Source of the DNA: Dactylorhiza incarnata | Lineage: Eukaryota > Streptophyta > Magnoliopsida > Asparagales > Orchidaceae | Direction: 5' to 3' | Length of the DNA stretch: 64,000 nt | Assembly: GCA_033032865.1 (NCBI GenBank) | Contig: JAWHQI010000258.1 | Span: 2,294,001-2,358,000 of the forward strand | Shown here: positions 10,826 to 19,152 of the stretch, in pieces | Position numbering within the stretch: the first letter of the stretch is position 1 | Layout: every line of letters begins with the position of its first letter | Translations under genes and position numbers: made by a program | The notes under the pieces: model-generated | The model's database searches: none | Seen by the model: the letters and a program-made list of their open reading frames with translations, nothing else | Told to the model about the DNA's origin: nothing

Positions 10826-11383
10826 ATGAGAGTGATTCATTCTTACTATGTCGATGGCTCGTCATCCACCCTATCTCCACATAGTCAAATCCAACGTCCT
10901 ATTTGCCAACACGATACCTTCTTTGTCGGATGTCCATGCTACGCTCCCCCCTCCCGGACAATATCGTCCCTAACCTCCTCAGGTTTCCTTAAGCATACTT
11001 CTCTTGCTCCTCGACCAACTAATGGGAATGTTGGTGGATGCCCAAAATGGGCGCTTCATCAAAGTGATGGACGTAGTAAGGGACTTGGCAATCAAGGTGG
11101 CCAAGGACCCCACTGTAGCACTTTCTCCTTTTATGGTAAGTCAAACCACACTGAAGTTGTGTACTACCAGAGACATGAGTACCCCCATCAAAGAACGCAA
11201 CCACTTATAGTGCACGTCCCATCGCATGCTGTTGATACAACAATTCATCTGCAACCGCCTCAAGCTCATGTCCTTTCCGCTTCTATGGAAGTTCAATCAT
11301 GCTTATCTCATAATGCATCTTGGTTTGTAGATTATAGCGCTACGGTCTATATAACAATGCATAAACTCAACATTAAAGGCTAA
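10826..11383 (+). pseudogene. Decayed copia gag end and protease
   Basis: The frame ends with a zinc-knuckle relic (FYGKSNHTEVVYYQRHEYP, where copia has a C-C-H-C knuckle) and about 90 residues later WFVDYSATVYIT, a relic of WFxDSGATxHxT. Both metal-binding cysteines and the catalytic Asp-Ser-Gly are damaged, so it cannot be functional. Confidence 0.7.
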
Positions 11384-11496
11384 AGGCGCATCAAGGTGCA
11401 AAGACTTCCTAGAGCTTGGGCGCAAAACACGCCTGACAAAGGCAATGTGTAATTGTATTTCATTTCATAAACATCAAATCATTCTAACGTTGTTGA
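11384..11496. other. Possible left half of an older MITE
   Basis: CTAAAGGCGCATCAAGG... looks like the AGGCGC-rich end of a plant MITE. A loosely inverted counterpart lies at 12830-12970. Termini and TSD are not clear. Confidence 0.25.
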
Positions 11497-11504
11497 GTTA
11501 TTAC

Positions 11505-12781
11505 CAATGTTTTGAAAACCGAACCAGACATCGAATCGGTGGAAGGAAAGGTTCAAATTTGAACCGGTCCAACCGGTTTAACCGGGGTCAAACCGTTTTA
11601 TATATATATATATATATATGCACGAGTGACAGGGCACGGGGGCCCCCCGTGCGGGCTGCGATATTCTGCGGGCGCAGCGATATTCGGCGGGGACGACGAC
11701 ATTCAGTGGGGGCAACATTCGGCAGGGGCGGTGAGCTTCGGCAGGGGCGGCGATATTCGGCGGGGGCAGTCTATATTTATATACGTATAAATAAAACCTA
11801 ATTCAATGTTGTTCAACAAAAACCATATGGAGTGATGGTTGTCATCTTTGCTTGACATAGTGGAAACCTGGGTTCAATTCTCACCATTGACAATTTTTGA
11901 GAGATTAAAAAATGGGTCATATGACCCTCCTATTTCAATAAATTTAGGGGTAAAATCGTAATTTCATATTGTATGGTACCATACACCTTTATAATTTTAG
12001 GTCACCCCGTAGTAGGTTTAGGAGACCTACGAAAAAGTGGAGAGAGAGAGGGAGCAGTTTGATCCAAAGCCTGATGAAATATCATGTTAGATTCGACGGC
12101 CGTAATCATTTCAATGAGTTTAAAATTCATGGGTTTGATATTTCTTTATATATAGTTGATATATATATATATTTTTTGATGTTGCAATGAAATAGGTCAC
12201 CTTTTCTAAATGAAATTCTTATATGGTTTCTTGGTTAACTTAGAAAAGATATTTTATAAAATTATGTTAGTTGTTATATTTATTATTTGAGTAGATATAT
12301 ATGATTAGGCATTAATATGGAATTGAAACTCTATTTAGTTATTTACATATAAATAAAATGAACGAAGACAAAATTATCCTTTATTAGGACGGGCCATGGT
12401 ATAAATAAAATGAACGAAGTCAAAACCATTATAGCTATATTTATTATATATATTTATTTAAATTTTTATATTTATATGCATAGCAAATATTTCAGTAAAG
12501 TTCAGAAGTTCAAAATGGCCTGGTGGATACCATTGATGGTATATTTAGACAAGGTCCGAGTTCAAATCCCAATGAATTTGTTTTTTTCGGAGATTAAAAT
12601 TTGGGGCCCAATGGACCGCCCGATTAGTTAAAATCCCACCCAGTTTACCGGCCCGCCCGCCCGGTTTACTGGTTCTTGGGCGGTCCGATGTAGTAGTGGG
12701 TCATGAGCTTGACCAGACGGTGGTCCGGTCAGCGGTCTGACCGGTTGAGCCAGCCAGTCTGATCCGGTTTTTAAAACCTTG
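11505..12781. mobile_element. Non-autonomous hAT-type element, 1,277 bp
   Basis: Terminal inverted repeats: the left begins CAATGTTTTGAAAACCG and the right end, read inward, begins CAAGGTTTTAAAAACCG. An exact 8-bp duplication GTTATTAC flanks it at 11497-11504 and 12782-12789. CA-start TIRs with 8-bp TSDs are the hAT pattern. The subterminal region is rich in ACCGGTT. There is no transposase. Inside are an AT microsatellite (11599-11620) and a GC-rich block of GGCGGGG units (11640-11770). Confidence 0.85.
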
Positions 12782-12789
12782 GTTATTAC

Positions 12790-12983
12790 ATTATTTATTT
12801 ATTTTCTTTTGAAAAAAATCTAACAAAAGCCTTGTCCAACGCGCCTTTTATGCTCTAAAGGCAGAAAAATGAGTGCATCTGAGTGAGGTCGCCCACCTTC
12901 TTTGTTAAGGCACAGATCTTTGAGTTTGTGAGCCTTGAGCCTTGAGCTCATGAGGTGCTCCTTTAACAACAAGCATAAACCTT
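12790..12983. other. Flank between hAT element and duplicated segment
   Basis: It contains AGGCGC-type sequence in opposite sense to 11384-11450, perhaps the other arm of the same old MITE. No coding content. Confidence 0.25.
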
Positions 12984-13075
12984 TGAAATATACCTCTCTA
13001 AGGTATATTATTGTCGATAATAGTATCACCACCCGTGCTTTTGGTTATGTGGTAGTGTCTCTCACCCCCACTATC
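12984..13075 (+). repeat. 92-bp direct repeat, left copy
   Basis: Begins TGAAATATACCTCTC. It differs from 13552-13643 at two positions. The two copies bracket the insert at 13076-13551. The sequence itself belongs to the copia protease/pre-integrase region. Confidence 0.9.
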
Positions 13076-13551
13076 TGTAACACCCCAACCTAGTTTAACA
13101 ACAAATCAACAGTCCGGCTGGTCCCCGTGATAAGAAGTAAACTAAGCAACGGTAATAAAACGGGTACATAGCAGGCATAAGTAAAAGTACTAAAAGAAAA
13201 TTTACAGCGAAAGTAAGATATACAGTTAAGGGTAAACAGGGGTACCTCAAAATCTGATTCACAAATCCAACTAGTAATGGAAAGAACCATAAAATTTGAA
13301 TTACTGAAATCTTAAACATGATCTGATACAATGAAAACATTAGCTAATTTTGATACATCAAGTCCAAAGTAAGAGTACAACAACTGAACTGAAAGACAAC
13401 AAAATGAAAGACAAACTAATATGAAGAACCGAGACGCTTATCCTAAGCGCAGCTCCCCACCGGTGACCCCTGAAAAAAATGTTCGAAGACGGGTCAGCCC
13501 AAATGGTGATTAAGAAATTCGACTTCTCTTGGCTAGACATATCACCAGTTA
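13076..13551. mobile_element. 476-bp insert, possibly an LTR fragment
   Basis: Starts TGTAACACCCC, a common start of plant gypsy (Tekay/Del-type) LTRs, and ends CACCAGTTA. It has no ORF of note. The flanks are a 92-bp duplication rather than a 5-bp TSD, so it did not arrive by simple integration. Confidence 0.4.
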
Positions 13552-13643
13552 TGAAATATACCTCTCTAAGGTATATTATTGTCGATAATAGTATCACCAC
13601 CCGTGCTTTTGGTTATGTGTTAATGTCTCTCACCCCCACTATC
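13552..13643 (+). repeat. 92-bp direct repeat, right copy
   Basis: Second copy of 12984-13075. Downstream the copia reading continues, so this copy is in the original context. Confidence 0.9.
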
Positions 13644-14460
13644 AACCTTCATTTGGTTCTAAATGTCCATGTCTCTCATTTCAAACTACTTTTTGTCAAC
13701 AGTCTTACTCTAATAACTACTTCGTAACTTTCTTTTCTTCTTCCTTTATTATGCATGATCTTCAAACACGAGTATAATATTAATTAGTGGAGGACGACAT
13801 GAGAACGAGATCTACATTTTGAACATTCTCTAATTTTTGCAGTTAACTAGCACTGCCGCCTCAGACAACCTCCCCTCCAGATCCTCAAATAGGCTCCTCA
13901 GGATGATCATTCTAGATTGATGTGATCATATTTTATACATGATGATTCTAAAATTTTTTGCATTTTTCGCTCTTTTATCATTAAAATTTGCGCTCAGTTC
14001 TCCGCCATTATCAAAAAAATTATGTGTTGATATTGTGTGGGAGTACTTTAGTCATAACTTTCAAGAGCCTTGTACTATGTTTGTCATCTTTCACTAAACC
14101 TCTTTTTCTTATACGCTACAACAAAACAGTGTGTCGAGCACAAAAATAAGTATCCGCTTCAGGTAGCCCGGTCACTAATGTTCCAAATGCATGTCCATAT
14201 TCCATATTGGCACTTCTCCATTATACCTATATGTTACCTCATTATCCAGCTCATGTCCTTGGTTTTCAATTTTGCCTCTCTTGTATGCATCCTCTTTCCA
14301 TCTGCCCACTATCCTTCCTCACACCTTGTGTGTTTTGTTGTGTATGTTGTATCCACCATTTAGGCCCTCCTATAGACAAACTCATAACTCGCACCTCGTG
14401 CATACAAATTTATGTTTTTCAAATTCTCTCAAAATCAAAAAAAGATACTATGTTATTCTC
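13644..14460 (+). pseudogene. Decayed copia protease end and integrase
   Basis: 13560-13730 reads YIIVDNSITT then HLVLNVHVSHFKLLFVNSL, a relic of the 'LHVPxLxxNLLSV' pre-integrase segment. 14100-14200 reads VEHKNKY then QVARSLMF, a relic of 'VAERKHRHLLxVARSLLF' after the integrase glutamate. 14280-14450 continues with the PSxVFGCxCF-type and 'DKLxPRS' segments in changing frames. There are many stops and frameshifts. Confidence 0.6.
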
Positions 14461-15019
14461 TGAATACTCAAAAACTTGTAGTTTCTCTAGATATGACATT
14501 TCTCGAGAATCAAATGTTCTTTACTACCACATCCACCTTGTCTCCTCCTGCGTGACACCGTCCTATAACACCACAAATCGAGTCTACCACTCCTCATTGT
14601 TCCACTCCACAAATATCTCTCATTCCACTTCTTATATATCAGCTCCCTTTCTTCGTACTTCCGCTTCAAACCAATTTTGGGTTGGTTGGCCCCCACTTAT
14701 TAGATACTTCGTCCGTACAAAGCTCGTCATCTGGCTCCGTCGTCTACTATTGATACTCCTGCGCCAGAGGATCTTCTTCGCAAAGGTAAATGGCTCATGT
14801 GTTGAGGACCCTTTGTTAATTTTATTTTCAATCGATTGGCTCCTCCCCTCCACGGGCATTTTATATTTCTCTTTGTCATCACCACTCCATTTTTTGTTAA
14901 TGGAGCGCTATAATATTTGGGATGGCATGCAACAATGGATGAGTAGATGCATACCATATGCACCAATCGTACATGGGACCTAGTGTCTTTACCTCTAGTT
15001 CACTCTCGTGTTGGCAGTT
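14461..15019. other. Decayed copia integrase-RT linker
   Basis: A Ser/Tyr-rich linker can be followed in places (CSFSRYDISRESNV near 14470). No conserved domain is readable. Confidence 0.4.
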
Positions 15020-15950
15020 GTTAAATGTTTACAAGGAAGCATAAGTTGGATGGTTCAGTCGAGAGTCACAAAATGAATCGTGACCCGCAAATTTACTCAA
15101 CAATAAGGTGTTGAGAATGAAGATATCTTCTCCCTGCCTATCAAATTGAACATTGCTCGGGTCTCAATATCCTTTATTGTTCATCATTGCTGGAAGTTGC
15201 ATCAACTTAATATAAAGAATTATTTCATTAATGATAGATCTTACTGAGATTGTCTACATGCACCAACCACTTGCTATGAGACTACATACGAGTCTCTTCT
15301 TTGCCATCTCTAAAAATTACTATATGAACTCAAGTAGTCTCCTTGATCATGGCTCGAGAAATGTAGTCAAATTTTTCAGGCCATTGGCTTCTGATGCAGC
15401 TCTTTAGGCTTTTTTTTACTCATTGTTGTCCGGGAGGTAGAGTAATTTTTCTCATCTATGTTGACAATATTATAATCATCAGTAATGATATTGCGGGGAA
15501 TTTCCAATGTCAAGCTTTACCAGGACAAACATTTTTAAACAAAGATATCAGTCTTCTTTGCTACTTCTTAGGTATTGAGGTAGCTTCTCGAGTTAATTCT
15601 ATAATACATTGTCAAATACAAAAATCTTCTTTAAGATGTCAAATATTTGGTATGTTGATCAACTAATACACCTACAAAGGTAATATGAAGCTCTCCTCTA
15701 GTACCTCTAGTTCAGATCATATATTATTTAATCCTAAGTATTATCAGAGGTTAGTTAGGAAGCTAATTTAGTTAACGATCAAACACTTCAATATCTCTTT
15801 TACGGTGAGTGCACTAAGTCAGTTCATGCACAATCCAAGGGTATCACATCTACAAGAAGTTGAGCACATTCTTCAGTTTCTAAAGGACTTATCTATCAAT
15901 TCAATTATCATCTTCTCTTTCTCTGATGGGCTATTCAAATGCTCAATATA
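15020..15950 (+). pseudogene. Decayed copia reverse transcriptase and start of RNase H
   Basis: About 15030-15240 reads KHKLDGSVESYK, then GVEYEDIFSPVIKLN and HHCWKLHQLNIKN, corresponding to KARLVAKGF / DTFSPVxK / HQLDVKNAF. 15440-15620 has IYVDNIIIISNDI, where YVDD is now YVDN, and YFLGIEVA. 15800-15870 has SALSQFMHNPRVSHLQ, the start of RNase H. The frame changes repeatedly. The YVDN change alone would abolish polymerase activity. Confidence 0.75.
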
Positions 15951-16202
15951 TGTTGCGCGCACGCGCCTTTTTATTATTACTGCTTTTATTTTAAATATTA
16001 GGTTTGATGTGAGCCCCCTCCTCCCTATATAAGGAGGAGGTATGGGAGTGTTAGGGTTATCTTTTGGATCATTAGGAATTTAGGCTCTCATTTGAGAGAA
16101 GGGTCATTGGAGGAACCAGCCTCCTTGATCTTGGCCGGACTTCGATCCGGATTGTATCCGTGTTCTTCTTTGATTAATGCAACTTGCTTCTTGTTTGTAA
16201 CA
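15951..16202 (+). repeat. 5' LTR of the small LTR element
   Basis: 252 bp. A TATA-like CTATATAAGGAGG lies at 16024-16036, with GC-rich ends. The following sequence TTGGTCCGACATGCC (16204-16218) is in the PBS position but is not the usual copia methionine PBS TGGTATCAGAGC. Confidence 0.9.
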
Positions 16203-16617
16203 ATTGGTCCGACATGCCGTTCCGCCCGCTGCTACAGCCGCCGGAGTCTTGCTTTCCACTGTCCTAGCTCTCGCACAGCAGCACGTTCTTCCACACCACC
16301 CTCTCGCCCGGCGATTTGCGACAGGACCGCTCGCCGGCCGACGTCGCGTCCCCGTTTCCGCGATCCAACGCCGCACCACACGCAGAGCCCCGATCCGACG
16401 CAACAACTTCCGATCCGCCCTCTGCAGACGCCCCGACCCGACGCAACAAGTCGCACCTCTTCCGCGATCCGACACCGCACCGCACGACGACGCTGCGTGC
16501 GTAACCGCCTTCGCGTTCCACTGATTTCGCGATCCGCCGCCCGCTTCCGCCTGGGCACGCCCCAATCGGCCCTGTGCAGCCCTACTCAGCCCCGATCCAC
16601 CCTCTGCCTCCGCTGAA

Positions 16618-17157
16618 ATGGCCCCGACCACTCGTTCCGCTGGCGATCTTCACCCGCAGGCGTCCGGCGAACCACTAAGCCACCACTTAGAGGCTCACGA
16701 GCAACTCGTCGCCTCCATGCACGCCACCCTCCTCGCCCTCCATACCAAAGTCGATCGTCTCCTCGCCCTCAACAGGCGGGCTCCCGCAACCCCCCACGAG
16801 GTTCCCTTTCCTAAACCGTCTCCTCCACGGCTGCCTCCCTCACCGTGCGAGAGTTTTCCTGCCATGCCAGCCCCAACATTCCTCTACGGCACCAACCCGT
16901 CCCTCCGCCCCCCAGTCGATCCTCCCGTCGAACTCGCGCCGACTGCTGCTATACTGCCTCTTCCCACGGTGGTCGTACCTCCACCGCATCCGCCACCTCT
17001 CCGGTCACCCGCTCTGGCGCCCCCTTCGGTCATCTCACTGCATCCTCTCCCTGCTGGTGCTCCGCCGACCGCTGCCTCGCCACTTCCACCGGCTGCATCG
17101 CCGCCACTTCTGTCGCCCTGTACCCCGTTGTTCCCGACAGATCCGTTCCTGCTGTAG
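16618..17157 (+). CDS. Gag-like, proline-rich ORF of the small LTR element
   Basis: 180 codons (179 aa) from ATG 16618 to TAG. The first ~20 residues (MAPTTRSAGDLHP) and a helical segment (residues about 25-55, EAHEQLVASMHATLLALHTK) look like the N-terminus of plant retroelement Gag. The remainder is about one third proline with little order. There is no zinc knuckle or capsid core, so it is at best a truncated Gag. Codon use is strongly C-ending, like the surrounding GC-rich interior. The two LTRs and TSD make the element real; that this protein is made is not shown. Confidence 0.4.
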   Translation: MAPTTRSAGDLHPQASGEPLSHHLEAHEQLVASMHATLLALHTKVDRLLALNRRAPATPHEVPFPKPSPPRLPPSPCESFPAMPAPTFLYGTNPSLRPPVDPPVELAPTAAILPLPTVVVPPPHPPPLRSPALAPPSVISLHPLPAGAPPTAASPLPPAASPPLLSPCTPLFPTDPFLL

Positions 17158-17432
17158 GTCGTCACATCTCCGAAATCCCTATGGCTGCTGCTCACCACCG
17201 CTCCACCGCCTTTGCGGAAGCCACTGCTTTCACCGCCCGTCTTTCCGATGGCGCCGCCGCTACTCGCCAACACCGCCACCGCTGCTACGCGCTACCTGGC
17301 CCTGTTCTGGAGGGAGGTCAAGGTACCAGATGATCCGGCTACGGGTCCACGTGTCGCCGGCACATTCACTCACGTGAACGGCGGGCGGCGAAACGACCTT
17401 GGGGTCAAGGTCGCTTTTCAGACGGGATGTAT

Positions 17433-17684
17433 TGTTGCGCGCACGCGCCTTTTTATTATTACTGCTTTTATTTTAAATATTAGGTTTGATGTGAACCCCC
17501 TCCTCCCTATATAAGGAGGAGGTATGGGAGTGTTAGGGTTATCTTTTGAATCATTAGGAATTTAGGCTCTCATTTGAGAGAAGGGTCATTGGAGGAACCA
17601 GCCTCCTTGATCTTGGCCGGACTTCGATCCGGATTGTATCCGTGTTCTTCTTTGATTAATGCAACTTGCTTCTTGTTCGTAACA
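17433..17684 (+). repeat. 3' LTR of the small LTR element
   Basis: 252 bp, three differences from the 5' LTR (for example GTGAGCC/GTGAACC). Preceded by GACGGGATGTAT, only a weak polypurine tract. Confidence 0.9.
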
Positions 17685-17689
17685 ATATA

Positions 17690-18130
17690 CCAGATCTATG
17701 GATGACCGCCGATTTACCAGCGGCTTCTGTGCATAATCGGGAGGTATTTTCGTCACATGAAATAGTAAAAAAGTAACATGTGATTATTCTACTACTGAGA
17801 CCGAATCTGCTTTATGACCCTGGAAAATTTTCAAACTCACTTGGCTTAAAAGCCTCCTGGTCGACCTTGGTGTATCACTTTCTTCTCATACAACGCTTTA
17901 CTGTGAGAACCAAGTTGTTATTGACATCACCGACAATCTAATATTTCGTGAGTATAAAAAGCACATCGAAATTAATTGTCACTTCATCAAAGACAAGGTC
18001 AAGCTTTGAGAAATTGAACTTAAAACATATCTTTGTTGCCTCTCAAATCATCGATATTCTCAAGAAACCTTTACAATGTCTATTGCATCTTTGGTTTCAT
18101 TCCAAGCTTAGTTCATACAACATGAATGCT
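17690..18130 (+). pseudogene. Copia RNase H, part right of the nested insertion
   Basis: In shifting frames: SMDDRRFTSGFCA, then LTWLKSLLVDLGVSLS, KKHIEINCHFIKDKVKL and a tail with PSCRG. These correspond to STSGFCAFLG, ELxWLxSLL, TKHIExDxHFxRDKV and the C-terminus of copia pol. It joins the part ending at 15950. Confidence 0.75.
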
Positions 18131-18494
18131 CCATCTTGTAGGGGAGTGCCGAAAGTTATTGCATAGGTTGTATTTTTTATTCTGCTTTTTATCCTTCTTT
18201 GTACAGCATTTATATGGTGACCACTCCTTCGCATAACTAGGATTAATTGACCCTATCAATGGGATTTGAATTTTTTTTCGTCATTTACAATACATTTAGG
18301 ATATCATCTTCTATTAAGAAATTCCCTGAAAAGCTCAAATTGAAGGTCATATTTAGACTTAATTCTTCTCGTAACATACATTGACCATAAAATGCAAGAT
18401 TATTAAATTAAATTGGGAAATTCATAGAAATACACTTTTTTCAATTATCAAATGGTCCAAAACTTGTATGGTAGCTTTTTCATCAATCCATATC
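18131..18494. other. AT-rich stretch before Tat element 2
   Basis: Probably the decayed 3' UTR/LTR of the preceding copia. No repeat or ORF seen. AGTAT at 18495-18499 is the left TSD of element 2. Confidence 0.35.
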
Positions 18495-18499
18495 AGTAT

Positions 18500-19094
18500 T
18501 GTACAACCCTTATTCTCCGAGGATGGGACCCACTCAAGGCCACGTAGGCAGAAGTCAAGGTCAAAGGGTCAACACAGAGACCAGCAGTCCAAGGCAGAAA
18601 CAGGAAACAGCAGAAGCCCTGTGCGAGTATTGGCCCGGCATGTGCGAGCAGCACCCAATACTCGCCAGATGGGCGACTATGGCATGGTACTCGCCGAGTA
18701 ACCCATAGTCGCCAGGTTAGGGCTGGGCTATAACCCCCCCCCCCCCCCTACCCCTTGGTTGCCTATAAATAGGACCCCAGGGGTACTTGGATTGGCACCT
18801 GTGCTTGAGCTTCTGGATCCCGATTTCCGAATTCTCGAGCCCGTCACCCTTGCTTGCTAGTCAAGTCAGTGCCTTCCTCGTACCTTGCTCGGCCATTCTT
18901 GGTTGTGGAGGGGAAGACTCTTTTGAGCTTCCGGGTACGTGGTGGGACCTCCCTGCCGCAGCATTTGGGGTTCTGTTGTTGCTCTCCTAGTTTTTTCATA
19001 GTCGCCAGCTTGATCATATTGTCGGATAGCTGGGCAAGTAGTCTCCGGTTGCAAAGGTCCGAATTTTGAGGTCAGGATTTTCCTGGCGTCAACA
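18500..19094 (+). repeat. 5' LTR of Tat element 2
   Basis: TGTACAACCC to GTCAACA, 595 bp. TATA box at 18764-18771 (TATAAATAGGACCCC). It holds a C homopolymer (18734-18748) and several GGCGAGT/ACTCGCC motifs upstream of the TATA box. Confidence 0.96.
18764..18771 (+). promoter_or_regulatory. TATA box, 5' LTR of element 2
   Basis: TATAAATA, repeated at 30657-30664 in the 3' LTR. Expected start of the sense genomic RNA some 30 bases downstream. Confidence 0.7.
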
Positions 19095-19097
19095 CTT

Positions 19098-19115
19098 TGG
19101 TGCGGTGAGCGTGGA
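19098..19115 (+). other. Primer-binding site, element 2
   Basis: TGGTGCGGTGAGCGTGGA, identical to elements 1 and 3, three bases after the LTR. Confidence 0.85.
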
Positions 19116-19152
19116 TCGCAGCCAGAGGGAGAAAGCCTAATCGGAAGATAAG

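Larger units (their letters stand above)
15951..17684 (+). mobile_element. Small non-autonomous LTR retrotransposon with a gag-like ORF (TR-GAG/TRIM-like)
   Basis: Two 252-bp direct LTRs (15951-16202 and 17433-17684), both TGTTGCGCGC to GTAACA, differ at three positions by eye. ATATA lies directly outside both ends (15946-15950 and 17685-17689), so this is a single clean insertion. The 1,230-bp interior has one ORF (16618-17157) and no protease, RT or integrase. It interrupts the copia RNase H, whose reading resumes at 17690. LTR divergence suggests an age like that of Tat element 2. Confidence 0.9.
10826..18130 (+). mobile_element. Old, heavily decayed Ty1/copia element with nested insertions
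   Basis: Pieces in correct order on the plus strand: gag zinc knuckle and protease (10826-11383), protease/pre-integrase (13552-13730), integrase C-terminal half (14070-14460), RT (about 15020-15660) and RNase H (15800-15950 continuing at 17690-18130). No piece is open. Three insertions sit inside it: a hAT MITE at 11505, a 476-bp insert at 13076 and a small LTR element at 15951. I cannot delimit its LTRs. Confidence 0.75.

Noticed and set aside
16104..16631. 175-codon minus-strand frame in the small LTR element
   Set aside because: Antisense shadow of GC-rich sequence crossing the LTR/interior boundary. No similarity and no conserved start.
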